This document shows, piece after piece, positions 17,336 to 25,907 of a stretch of 64,000 bases of DNA. Below the pieces are notes generated by a model. It had not been told where the DNA came from. It saw nothing but the letters and a program-made list of their open reading frames with translations, and did not search any database. The stretch is from Promicromonospora iranensis (lineage in GTDB: Bacteria > Actinomycetota > Actinomycetes > Actinomycetales > Cellulomonadaceae). The position numbers and the translations under genes were made by a program. How positions within the stretch are numbered: the first letter of the stretch is position 1; each line of letters begins with the position of its first letter. The DNA lies in contig NZ_JAJQMN010000006.1 of NCBI RefSeq assembly GCF_028994775.1, positions 354,282-418,281 of the forward strand, written 5' to 3'.

Positions 17336-17516
17336 GCGCCGGACGTTTCCGGTCCGGAGACGGAGTGTCAAGCATTTGCGCCGAATCGATACGTCGTGTC
17401 CTGATCGGAAATGGGTGTGATCGAGACCACATCCGTGCCAGAATTTCCCCCGCTACCGGCTTGTACGGCTATCTCTTCCGAAGCAACGACGCCTTCGTCA
17501 GACTCTGGAGAACCGC

Positions 17517-18686
17517 ATGCAGCACCGTGCACTCGCCCTGTTCGCCGCGACCGCCCTGACCGTCTCGCTCACGGCCTGCACGTCGGAGGGTGGTGGGACG
17601 GCCGACGGCGGGCTCGAGGGCGAGGGCACCGGCGACGACTGCACCATCGGCTCGCCCGTACCGGTGGGTGCGGCGCTGAGCCTCACCGGCGCGGCCGGCA
17701 GCTACGGGGAGTCGCAGCAGAAGGGCCTGGAGCTCGCCCTCGAGCAGCTGAACGCCAAGGGCGGCGTCGAGTACGAGCTGACCGTCGAGGACGACCAGAC
17801 GGACCCGAGGCAGGGCATCGCCGTGTTCGAACAGCTGACGGCGGACGACGGCGCGAGCGTGATCATCGGGCCGACCCTGTCCACGGGAGCGTTCCAGGCG
17901 CAGCCGATCGCTCAGGAGGAGGGCGTGCCGGTGCTCGCGATCTCCAACACCGTGGACGGCATCACGGCGCAGGGCGACTACATCTTCCGCGACTCGCTCA
18001 CCGAGTCGCAGGTGATCCCGCAGACGGTGGCGGCCGCGACGGCCGAGTACGGCCTGGAGAAGGTCGTGCTCATGTACGCCAACGACGACGCGCTCGCCGA
18101 GGCCGGCGGCGAGGTGTTCACCGGGGCGCTGGACGCCGAGGGCATCGAGGTGGCCGACACGCTCGCCTTCTCGGTGGCCGACACCGACTTCCGGGCTCTG
18201 CTCACCGAGGCGAAGGCCGCCGAGCCGGACGCGCTCGTGGTCTCGAGCCTGATCGAGGCGGCCATCCCGCTGGTCACGCAGGCACGCGAGCTCGGCCTGG
18301 ACGTCCCGATCATCGGCGGCAACGGCTTCAACAACCCGAAGCTGATGGCCGACGCCGGGGACGCCGCCGAGGGCGTCGTGGTCGGCGCGGCCTGGAACTC
18401 GGGGTCGGACACCCCCGAGAACACCGCGTTCCTCGCCGACTTCGAGGAGATGCACGGGACCCGGCCCGACCAGTTCGCCGCCCAGGCCTACACCGGCCTG
18501 ATGCTGATCGACACCGCCGTCCGGGCGTCGTGCTCCGGCGAGCGCGACGCGATCAAGGAGGGCCTCGCGGGCATCGAGGGCGTGCCGACCGTACTGGGCG
18601 AGCTCACCATCAACGACGAACGGGACGCCGAGCACGAGGCTGTGGTGCAGGTGGTCGACGGCGGCGAGTTCGCCGTGCTCGACTGA
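17517..18686 (+). CDS. Branched-chain amino acid ABC transporter binding lipoprotein
   Basis: LivJ/LivK-type periplasmic-binding-fold protein, 389 residues. Signal peptide with lipobox LTAC, then a Gly/Asp-rich linker and a disulfide candidate (CTIGSP ... RASCSGE). Typical family features are PVGAALSLTGAAGSYGESQQKGLELAL and VIIGPTLSTGAF. Ligand specificity is unproven: branched-chain amino acids, or possibly urea or amides. A GGAG ribosome binding site precedes the ATG. First gene of a tight operon with the permeases and ATPases. Confidence 0.92.
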   Translation: MQHRALALFAATALTVSLTACTSEGGGTADGGLEGEGTGDDCTIGSPVPVGAALSLTGAAGSYGESQQKGLELALEQLNAKGGVEYELTVEDDQTDPRQGIAVFEQLTADDGASVIIGPTLSTGAFQAQPIAQEEGVPVLAISNTVDGITAQGDYIFRDSLTESQVIPQTVAAATAEYGLEKVVLMYANDDALAEAGGEVFTGALDAEGIEVADTLAFSVADTDFRALLTEAKAAEPDALVVSSLIEAAIPLVTQARELGLDVPIIGGNGFNNPKLMADAGDAAEGVVVGAAWNSGSDTPENTAFLADFEEMHGTRPDQFAAQAYTGLMLIDTAVRASCSGERDAIKEGLAGIEGVPTVLGELTINDERDAEHEAVVQVVDGGEFAVLD

Positions 18687-18698
18687 TCGCGCGCCGCC

Positions 18699-19574
18699 AT
18701 GCAACAGCTGCTCAACGGGCTCTTCATCGGGTCGATCTACGCGCTCTTCGCCGTCGGGTTCGCGCTCGTCTTCGGCATCCTGGACCGGCTGAACCTCGCT
18801 CACCCGGCGGTGTTCGCGGCGTCGGCCTTCATCGGTATCGAGCTGGTGACCGTGGGCGGGCTGCCCTTCTGGGCGGCTCTGCCCGCGGTGGCCGTGGTGG
18901 GTGCGCTCCTGGGCCTGATCGTGGAACGGGTGGCGTTCCGGCCGCTCAAGGGGCGGGCCGACGCGCACTTCGCCGGCCTCATCTCCTCGATCGCCGTGGC
19001 CGGCATGCTGATCGCGCTGCTCCAGTGGCGGTACGGCGCCGAGACCCGCCGGTTCCCCGCGGACACGTTCCCCGCCACGCGGTTCGACGTGCTCGGCGCG
19101 CAGGTCACGCTGCTGCAGGTGGTGATCGTCGCGGTCTGCGTGACCCTCGTGGTGGGACTCACCTGGCTGGTCGCCCGCAGCAGGCTCGGGCGGGGCATGC
19201 GGGCCGTGGCGGAGAATCCGACGGCGGCACGCGTGCTGGGCGTGGACGTCGACCGGGTCACCGCCACGACGTTCGCGATCTCCGCGGCGCTGGGTGCGGT
19301 CGCCGGGGCGCTGTTCGCCATGAACGTGAACTCCGCGCAGCTCGGCATGGGGTCGGCGATCGAGCTCAAGGGTCTGGCGGTCATCGTGGTGGGCGGCATG
19401 GGCTCGCTGCCCGGTGCGCTGGTCGGCGGGCTCCTGCTCGGTGTGGCCGAGGTGTTCGCCGTGCAGTACCTGGGCTCGGCGTGGCGCGACCTGATCGCGT
19501 TCGCCCTCCTGTTCGGGATCCTGCTGCTGCGGCCGCAGGGCCTGTTCGGCGGACGTCGGGCGCGGCAGGTCTGA
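18699..19574 (+). CDS. livH: Branched-chain amino acid ABC permease LivH-type
   Basis: Integral membrane permease of 291 residues. It starts MQQLLNGLFIGSIYALFAVGFALVFGI and contains the LivH loop RGMRAVAENPTAARVLGVDVDRV, and ends with GLFGGRRARQV. It lies 12 bp after the binding-protein gene and its stop shares one base with the start of the next gene (TGATG), so the genes are coupled. Confidence 0.92.
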   Translation: MQQLLNGLFIGSIYALFAVGFALVFGILDRLNLAHPAVFAASAFIGIELVTVGGLPFWAALPAVAVVGALLGLIVERVAFRPLKGRADAHFAGLISSIAVAGMLIALLQWRYGAETRRFPADTFPATRFDVLGAQVTLLQVVIVAVCVTLVVGLTWLVARSRLGRGMRAVAENPTAARVLGVDVDRVTATTFAISAALGAVAGALFAMNVNSAQLGMGSAIELKGLAVIVVGGMGSLPGALVGGLLLGVAEVFAVQYLGSAWRDLIAFALLFGILLLRPQGLFGGRRARQV

Positions 19575-21238
19575 TGTTCACCGAGTCGACGGTCACGTTC
19601 ATCGCGCTCGGCGCGATCTTCGCCTTCTCCTTCTACGCGGTGCTCAACGCCGGCCAGCTCAGCCTGGGCCAGGCAGGCTTCGCGTCGGTGGCGGCCTACA
19701 CGTCCGTGCTGCTCGCCCCGGACCCCGACGTCGTGGGCGACCTTCCCGCCCTCCTGGCGGCCCTGGTCATCGGCACGACGGCGGGCACCGTGGCCGCCGT
19801 CGTGCTCGGGCTGCCGACCATGCACCTCCGCGGCGTGTTCCTCGCCATCGCGACCCTCGGATTCGCCGAGGCGGTGCGGATCTTCCTGCTCAACGCCGAG
19901 TGGACCGGCGGCGCGCAAGGCATGACCGTGCCCAAGGTGGTGACCCCCGCCATAGCCTGGGCGGTGCTGGCCGTGGTCGCCTACTGGTTCTGGCGGTCCG
20001 CGCCCACCCGGTACGGCCGCGCCCTGGAGGCGATCCGCGAGGACGAGCTCGCCGCCGGCGCCATGGGGATCGACGTCGGGCGGCACCGCCTGGGAGCGTT
20101 CGCCACCGCCGGCGCCGTCGCCGGGCTCTACGGCGTCCTGTGGGCGTACACGGTGCGCCTCGTCGGACCCGCCGACTTCGGGTTCACAGCCGCCATCGAC
20201 GGCCTGGTCACGGCCATGGTGGGCGGCACGACGGTCTTCATCGGGCCCGTGGTCGGCAGCACGTTCCTCACGATGATCCCCGAGATCCAGCGTGCCCTGG
20301 GCGTCGAGGCCGGCTGGATCCGGCCGTTCGTCGCGGGCCTGCTGCTGCTCGTCGTCATCCTGTTCCTGCCGGGCGGCCTCGCCGGGCGGATCCCCCGGCG
20401 GCTCCGGGTGCCGGAGCTCGACGGGGCGGATGGTGAGGGCGGCGCGGTTGGTGCCCGGGAGCGCGCCCCGCGGGGCGACGTCGTGGCGCGGCTGACCGGG
20501 CTGAGCAAGGACTACGGCGGCGTGCACGCGGTGCGCGACGTCGACCTGGAGATCCACAGCGGTGAGCTGCTCGGCCTGATCGGACCCAACGGCGCGGGCA
20601 AGACGACGCTCGTGAACATGATCAGCGGGCTCGTGGCGCCGTCGTCGGGCGAGGCACGCGTGCTCGGCGTCGCGGCCGGACGCACCCCCGTGCACCGTGT
20701 GGCGGCCGCCGGTGTGAGCCGCACGTTCCAGCACTCGAAGCTGTTCGGCCGCCTCTCCGCGTTGGAGAACGTGCTGGTGGGCGGCCACCTCGTGACGAGG
20801 CCGACCCTGGTTCGCAGGCTCCTCTGGCTGCCGTCGGCGCGCCGCGACGAACGGGCCGCGCTCACCCACGCGGCCCGGTGCCTCGACCGCGTCGGCATGC
20901 TCGACGCGGCGAGCACGCGCGCGAACGCCCTCTCGTACGGTGACCAGCGGCGGCTCGAGATCGCTCGGGCGCTCGCGGCCGATCCGAGCCTGCTCATCCT
21001 GGACGAGCCGGCCGCCGGCATGAACCAGGTGGAGGCCGGCGAGCTCGCTCGCCTGATCCGGTCCCTGGCCGACGACGGCCTGGCCGTGCTGCTCATCGAG
21101 CACAACGTGGGTCTGGTGCGTCAGGTCTGCGACCGAGTGGTGGTGCTGGACTTCGGCGAGATCATCGCGTCGGGTGCGCCCTCCGCCGTCGCCGCCGACC
21201 CACGAGTGGTCGAGGCGTATCTCGGGACGGAGGCCTGA
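19574..21238 (+). CDS. LivM permease fused to LivG ATPase
   Basis: A single 554-residue polypeptide. Residues 1 to about 300 are a LivM-type permease (NAGQLSLGQAGFASVAAY; loop ALEAIREDELAAGAMGIDVGRHRLGAFA). A charged linker (ELDGADGEGGAVGARERAP) leads to a LivG-type ATPase with Walker A GPNGAGKT near 337, signature LSYGDQRRLEIARAL and Walker B LLILDEPAAGM. These two subunits are separate genes in E. coli, and the fusion is in frame with no sign of error. It works with LivH, LivF and the lipoprotein for uptake. Confidence 0.93.
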   Translation: MFTESTVTFIALGAIFAFSFYAVLNAGQLSLGQAGFASVAAYTSVLLAPDPDVVGDLPALLAALVIGTTAGTVAAVVLGLPTMHLRGVFLAIATLGFAEAVRIFLLNAEWTGGAQGMTVPKVVTPAIAWAVLAVVAYWFWRSAPTRYGRALEAIREDELAAGAMGIDVGRHRLGAFATAGAVAGLYGVLWAYTVRLVGPADFGFTAAIDGLVTAMVGGTTVFIGPVVGSTFLTMIPEIQRALGVEAGWIRPFVAGLLLLVVILFLPGGLAGRIPRRLRVPELDGADGEGGAVGARERAPRGDVVARLTGLSKDYGGVHAVRDVDLEIHSGELLGLIGPNGAGKTTLVNMISGLVAPSSGEARVLGVAAGRTPVHRVAAAGVSRTFQHSKLFGRLSALENVLVGGHLVTRPTLVRRLLWLPSARRDERAALTHAARCLDRVGMLDAASTRANALSYGDQRRLEIARALAADPSLLILDEPAAGMNQVEAGELARLIRSLADDGLAVLLIEHNVGLVRQVCDRVVVLDFGEIIASGAPSAVAADPRVVEAYLGTEA

Positions 21239-21239
21239 C

Positions 21240-21953
21240 ATGACGCAGCCCGCACTCGAGGTCGAGCACCTCTCCGTGCGCTACGGCCGGGTCGAGGCCG
21301 TGCGCGACGTCTCGTTCAGCGTGGCGGAAGGCTCGCTGGTCACGCTGGTGGGCGCGAACGGAGCCGGCAAGTCGACGATCATCAACGCGGTGTCCGGCAT
21401 CGTGCGCCCGCACGGCGGGCGCGTCCGGTTCCGCGGGACCGACATCACCCGGACGCCCGCGCACAAGCTGGTGGCGCGGGGCCTGGTCCAGGTGCCGGAG
21501 GGCCGGCAGATCCTCGCCACGCTGACCGTCGCCGAGAACCTCGCGATGGGCGGCTGGCACCGGGGCCGCGCCGCGGCCCGCGCCATCGACGAGATGTACC
21601 AGCGGTTCGGGGTGCTCGGCGAGCGGCGAGACCTGCCCGCAGGCACGCTGTCGGGCGGCGAGCAGCAGATGCTCGCGATCGCCCGGGCCCTGGTGGCCGA
21701 GCCTGTCCTGCTGCTCCTGGACGAGCCGTCCATGGGTCTCGCGCCGCTCGTGGTGAACGAGGTGTTCGACGTCGTGGCGCAGATCCGCGAGGCCGGGACC
21801 ACCGTGGTGCTCGTGGAGCAGAACGCCCGCCGGGCCCTGCGCGCGGCCGACCACGGGTACGTCCTGCGCACCGGCGAGGTCGTGCGCTCCGGCCCGGCGG
21901 CCGAGCTCCTGGCCGACGACGACGTGGTCCAGGCGTATCTCGGGACGGCCTGA
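21240..21953 (+). CDS. livF: Branched-chain amino acid ABC ATPase LivF
   Basis: ATPase subunit of 237 residues. Walker A GANGAGKS is near residue 39, the signature LSGGEQQMLAIARAL, Walker B LLLLDEPSMGLAP and the H-loop position VVLVEQNARR, where the family typically has Gln as here. The ATG at 21240 is one base after the stop of the livMG fusion. It is the last gene of the operon and is followed by a 277-bp repeat-bearing gap. Confidence 0.94.
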   Translation: MTQPALEVEHLSVRYGRVEAVRDVSFSVAEGSLVTLVGANGAGKSTIINAVSGIVRPHGGRVRFRGTDITRTPAHKLVARGLVQVPEGRQILATLTVAENLAMGGWHRGRAAARAIDEMYQRFGVLGERRDLPAGTLSGGEQQMLAIARALVAEPVLLLLDEPSMGLAPLVVNEVFDVVAQIREAGTTVVLVEQNARRALRAADHGYVLRTGEVVRSGPAAELLADDDVVQAYLGTA

Positions 21954-21995
21954 ACGGGCAGCCCGGCGACCCTATTGGGGGCGCCGACAAAGTCG

Positions 21996-22027
21996 GTGGT
22001 GCCGTGCGGTAGTGGTGCCGTGCGGTA
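21996..22027. repeat. Two perfect 16-bp tandem copies
   Basis: GTGGTGCCGTGCGGTA occurs twice head to tail, directly before the 117-bp repeat element. It may mark an insertion or slippage site. Confidence 0.85.
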
Positions 22028-22028
22028 G

Positions 22029-22145
22029 GTGCCAGGTGGGCTGAACTTCGTTCACCCTGGGCCCGCATGATTCACCTCAGCCGAACAGTTCAGCTGAGGT
22101 GAATCAGGCAGGGCCGAGCCGAACGAATTTCACCGGACCTGGCAC
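22029..22145. repeat. 117-bp MITE-like element, copy A
   Basis: Bounded by GTGCCAGGT and ACCTGGCAC, with terminal inverted repeats matching at 21 of 25 positions by hand. Its centre has a perfect 13-bp inverted repeat (GATTCACCTCAGC) around an 11-nt loop. It aligns end to end without gaps with copy B at 38528-38644. No open reading frame, and no clear target duplication. Confidence 0.85.
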
Positions 22146-22230
22146 GTCCCCGTCAGGTCTAGCCTGCCCCCGACCGGACCGGGCCGGGCCGCGCCAGGCC
22201 GCGCCAGGCCGGGCCGCAGGACCGCAGGAC

Positions 22231-23319
22231 CTAGAAGTCGTCCGCCGTCCGGATCCGGTCACGGATCCATCGCCCCGACTCCTTGAGGTTCCCCGTCCCG
22301 AAGGAGCCGCTCGCGCAGCTGCCCTCGGTGAGGACCGCGCCCGACCGGTGGTCGTCGGAGAAGTTCCAGTTGACCCAGCTGATCTTCTTCGACGCCGCCA
22401 GGTCCAGGTACCGCTGCGACATCGCGAAGTCGTTGCCTCCCTCGCCCGCGTAGTCCTGGGTGCCGAACTCCGTGATGAACATGGGTATCCGGTCCGCGGC
22501 CCGCGAGAGCGCGTCCAGGTACTCCTGCCCGTGCGACGCGGCGTAGAAGTGGAACGTGTACATCACGTTCGAGGCGTCGACCGGGTTGTTGACCACCTCG
22601 GACTCGTTGGAGCCCTCCGAGACGCCCAGCGAGGACCACGCCCGTGTGCCCAGCAGGACGACGGCGTCCGGGTCCTTCGCACGGATCACCGGGATGATCT
22701 GCTCGTGGTAGCCCTTGATCGTCTGCCACGACACGCCGTGGGGCTCGTTCGCGACCTCGTAGATGATGTTGTTGTTGCCGCTGTTCCGCTCGGCGATGGC
22801 CGTGAAGAACGTCTTGGCGCGCTCCAGGTTGAAGTTCGGGTCGCCCGGCTCGAGCATGTGCCAGTCGACGATCGCGTACATGCCGCGCGCCGTCAGCATG
22901 TCGATGTAGCGGTTCACCAGCGCGGTGAAGCGCGCCGGATCGGTCTCGTAGCCGCCCTCCTGCACATAGGTGGAGATGCGCACGACGTCGGCGTTCCAGT
23001 CGGACGCGAGAGTGTCGAGCGAACCGTCGGTCACGCACTGCGAGTACCACTGGGTGCCGTGCGTACTCATCCCCCGCAGCTGGATCTGCTTGCCGTGCTC
23101 GTTGCACAGGCCGACGCCGCACACGGTGAGCTGGCCGTTCGCCTCGACCGGGGTGACGGCGGCGGGAGCGGCAGCACCGGGCGGCTCCGCCGCGACGTCC
23201 CCCCGTTCGACAGCGGGAGCCGCCGGCACGGCCGGGAGGCCGGAAGCGACGGCCGTTCCTGTCGCCAGCAGCGCGGCCGTGACGGCTGCGACGATGATGG
23301 GAGCGCGGCGGGAAACCAT
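22231..23319 (-). CDS. Secreted GH5 family endoglucanase
   Basis: Glycoside hydrolase family 5 (cellulase), 362 residues. A Sec signal peptide ends near residue 26, followed by an Ala/Pro/Val-rich linker to about 57. The catalytic domain carries the acid/base Glu192 (VANEPHG), the nucleophile Glu284 (FITEFGTQ), the conserved RISTYVQEGG Arg region and HFYAASHG. It hydrolyses beta-1,4-glucan or related beta-glycans outside the cell. No carbohydrate-binding module is present. It stands alone and is divergent from the FbiC-like gene. Confidence 0.93.
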   Translation of the reverse strand: MVSRRAPIIVAAVTAALLATGTAVASGLPAVPAAPAVERGDVAAEPPGAAAPAAVTPVEANGQLTVCGVGLCNEHGKQIQLRGMSTHGTQWYSQCVTDGSLDTLASDWNADVVRISTYVQEGGYETDPARFTALVNRYIDMLTARGMYAIVDWHMLEPGDPNFNLERAKTFFTAIAERNSGNNNIIYEVANEPHGVSWQTIKGYHEQIIPVIRAKDPDAVVLLGTRAWSSLGVSEGSNESEVVNNPVDASNVMYTFHFYAASHGQEYLDALSRAADRIPMFITEFGTQDYAGEGGNDFAMSQRYLDLAASKKISWVNWNFSDDHRSGAVLTEGSCASGSFGTGNLKESGRWIRDRIRTADDF

Positions 23320-23501
23320 GATGGGACCACCTCAGTTCGTGTGCGAAGCCGGGGCAGAAGGCGGCTGCGCTGCCGCCCTGCTGGTCGCCACGACGCTAGC
23401 AACGGTCGCCGTCGGGTGAAATGCGGGATTCCCACATGACATAGTGTCGGCCCGTCCCCTCCGGACCATCCCGATCCGGTTCCCGCACCCGAGGTGGGCT
23501 C

Positions 23502-25907
23502 ATGACTGTTCCCTTGATCCTGCGCATGCCCTCGCGCGGCGCCGACCAGCCGCAAGCCCCGGACCGCGCGGTCCTGGACGCGGCGCTCGACCGGCTGGAG
23601 GACGGCGGCGGCACATCGCCCGACCGGGCGGACGCCGAGGTGCTGCTGCACGCCCGCGGCGCCGACCTCGACCGCCTGCTCGCGGTCGCGGGCACGATGC
23701 GCGACATCGGCCTGCAGGAGGCCGGGCGGCCGGGCGTCATCACGTACTCGCGCAAGGTCTTCGTGCCGCTGACGCACCTGTGCCAGGACCGGTGCCACTA
23801 CTGCATCTTCGTCCAGTCGCCGGGGAAGCTCGCCAAGGCCGGCATCTCGCCGTACATGGAGGCCGACGCCGTCCTGGAGGTCGCGTCGCAGGGCGCGGCG
23901 CTGGGCTGCAAGGAGGCCCTGCTGACGCTCGGCGACCGCCCCGAGAACCGCTGGCCGGTCGCCCGCCGGTGGCTCGACGACCACGGCTACTCCTCGACCC
24001 TCGAGTACGTGGGTCACATGGCGCAGCTGATCCTGGACGAGACCGGCCTGCTCCCGCACCTGAACCCCGGCGTGATGTCGTGGGCCGAGATGCAGCGGCT
24101 CAAGCCGGTGGGCCCGTCGATGGGCATGATGCTGGAGACCACGTCCTCGCGGTTGTGGACCGAGAAGGGCGAGGCGCACTTCGGCTCCCCCGACAAGGAC
24201 CCGGCCCTGCGGCTGCGCGTGATCGACGACGCCGGCAGGTCCCGTATCCCGTTCACCACCGGTGTGCTGCTCGGCATCGGCGAGAACTACGCCGAACGCG
24301 TTGACTCGGTGCTGGCGCTGCGCGACGCGCATGCCCGGCACGGCCACGTGCAGGAGGTGATCGTCCAGAACTTCCGCGCCAAGTCGGCCACGGCCATGAT
24401 GGGTGCCGCGGACCTGGAGACCCAGGAGTACGCGGCCGCCGTCGCCGTGGCGCGGGTGCTGCTCGGCCCGGGCATGCGCGTCCAGGCGCCGCCCAACCTG
24501 ACCGACGCCGCCGAGCTCCAGCTGCTCGTGCGTGCCGGCATCGACGACTGGGGCGGCGTCAGCCCGCTCACCCCCGACCACGTGAACCCCGAGCGGCCCT
24601 GGCCGCAGATCGAGGACCTGGCCCGGCTCACCGGTGAGGGCGGCTACACGCTGCGCGAGCGCCTCACCGCGCACCCCCACTACCTGCGCGAGGCGCGCGC
24701 TGGAGCCGAGTGGCTCGACGACCGACTCCGCGACCGTGTGCTGGCCCTGGCCGACGACTACGGCCTGGCCCGCCACGACGCCCTCCAGGGCGAGTCCCCC
24801 GCCTCCACCTCGTTGAGTGCGGGATATCTGCGCGATTTCGACCCCGCAGTGCGCAAATACCCAGCACTCAACGGGAGGGGTGGGGGGTTTGGGCGGCTTC
24901 TCGCCGACGTCGCTGTCGAGCCCGCGGGAGCGGACGACGCCGCCTGGGTCGAGCTGCTCGGCGCGGACGGCGCCGACCTCGAGGACCTCACGGCGCTCGC
25001 CGACCAGGTGCGCCGTGCGCGGACCGGCGACGCCGTGACGTATGCGGTGAACCGGAACATCGACGCGTCGCTGGGCCTGTCGCCGGAGCAGGTCGAGGGC
25101 CTCGCGAGGGAGGCCGTCGAGCTCGGTGCCACGGAGGTGTGCGCGCAGGGCGTGCCGCCGACGTCGGCGGGTGCGGACGGCTACCTCGACCTGGTGCGTG
25201 CCGTCCGACGGGGTGGGCCAGACCTGCACCTGCACGCCTTCCGCCCGGCGGAGCTGGCCGACGGCGCCGCCCGTGCCGGGCTCCCCCTGGCGGACTGGCT
25301 GACGGCGCTGCGCGACGCCGGCGTCGACACCGTGCCGGGCACCGGCGCGCGGATCCTCGACGACCGGGTCCGGGACCTGCTCACCGGCGGCACCGACATC
25401 CCCGCCGAGCGGTGGGTCGAGCTGGTCAGCGCCGCGCACACGGCAGGCCTGCGGTCGACGGCGACGATCGTGTACGGACACGTCGAGTCGGCGCGCGACC
25501 AGGTGCTGCACCTGCGGAGGCTGGCCGACATCCAGGACGCGACGGGCGGTTTCACGGAGCTGATCCCGATGCCCTGGCTACCCACGGAGTCACCGGTTCC
25601 GGTGCCCGGCGCACGTACGGCAACCCTTCGCGAGAGCCGCGCCCTGCACGCGGTGGCGCGGCTCATGCTCGCCGGGCGGATCGACCACGTGCAGGCCGCG
25701 TGGACCAAGCTCGGGATGCGGGGCGCGCAGCGCGTGCTCGCGGGCGGCGCCGACGACCTGGGCGGCGTGCTGCTCGACGGCGTGCTGGACCCGGACGCCG
25801 GCCCCGAGCAGGGCCGGGAGCTGACCGTCGCCGACGTGACCCGGCTCGCCGGCGAGCTGGGCCGTCCGGTCCGGCAGCGCACGACCACGTACGGGCAGGT
25901 GGGGTGA
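23502..25907 (+). CDS. fbiC: FbiC-like CofG/CofH protein with CofH cluster motif missing
   Basis: Resembles FbiC, the fused radical-SAM enzyme that makes the F420 chromophore precursor FO. The CofG half (to about residue 400) has the full CX3CX2C motif at Cys94, Cys98 and Cys101, plus PLTHLCQDRCHYC and the GVLLGIGE region. The CofH half (about 470-801) is recognisable (AVNRNI, ELGATEVCAQG, LHLHAFRPAEL, KLGMRGAQ). However, NRNI at 517-520 runs directly into DASLGLSPEQ. In normal FbiC about 20 residues with the second CX3CX2C lie here. Only one Cys remains in this half. The length of 801 is shorter than the usual 840-860. A palindromic element is translated as the inter-domain linker (about 438-457). 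It overlaps the next gene by 4 bp. Confidence 0.85.
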   Translation: MTVPLILRMPSRGADQPQAPDRAVLDAALDRLEDGGGTSPDRADAEVLLHARGADLDRLLAVAGTMRDIGLQEAGRPGVITYSRKVFVPLTHLCQDRCHYCIFVQSPGKLAKAGISPYMEADAVLEVASQGAALGCKEALLTLGDRPENRWPVARRWLDDHGYSSTLEYVGHMAQLILDETGLLPHLNPGVMSWAEMQRLKPVGPSMGMMLETTSSRLWTEKGEAHFGSPDKDPALRLRVIDDAGRSRIPFTTGVLLGIGENYAERVDSVLALRDAHARHGHVQEVIVQNFRAKSATAMMGAADLETQEYAAAVAVARVLLGPGMRVQAPPNLTDAAELQLLVRAGIDDWGGVSPLTPDHVNPERPWPQIEDLARLTGEGGYTLRERLTAHPHYLREARAGAEWLDDRLRDRVLALADDYGLARHDALQGESPASTSLSAGYLRDFDPAVRKYPALNGRGGGFGRLLADVAVEPAGADDAAWVELLGADGADLEDLTALADQVRRARTGDAVTYAVNRNIDASLGLSPEQVEGLAREAVELGATEVCAQGVPPTSAGADGYLDLVRAVRRGGPDLHLHAFRPAELADGAARAGLPLADWLTALRDAGVDTVPGTGARILDDRVRDLLTGGTDIPAERWVELVSAAHTAGLRSTATIVYGHVESARDQVLHLRRLADIQDATGGFTELIPMPWLPTESPVPVPGARTATLRESRALHAVARLMLAGRIDHVQAAWTKLGMRGAQRVLAGGADDLGGVLLDGVLDPDAGPEQGRELTVADVTRLAGELGRPVRQRTTTYGQVG
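24812..24872. repeat. 61-bp palindromic element inside the FbiC-like gene
   Basis: 22-bp arms (GTTGAGTGCGGGATATCTGC...) match at 19 of 22 positions around a 17-nt centre. The element is less GC-rich than its surroundings and stays in frame, coding LSAGYLRDFDPAVRKYPAL between the CofG and CofH domains. A G-run follows directly. Confidence 0.85.

Noticed and set aside
23280..23340. CelR-type operator (TGGGAGCGCTCCCA) near the GH5 start
   Set aside because: Only a half site TGGGAGCGC occurs, and it lies in codons of the signal peptide.
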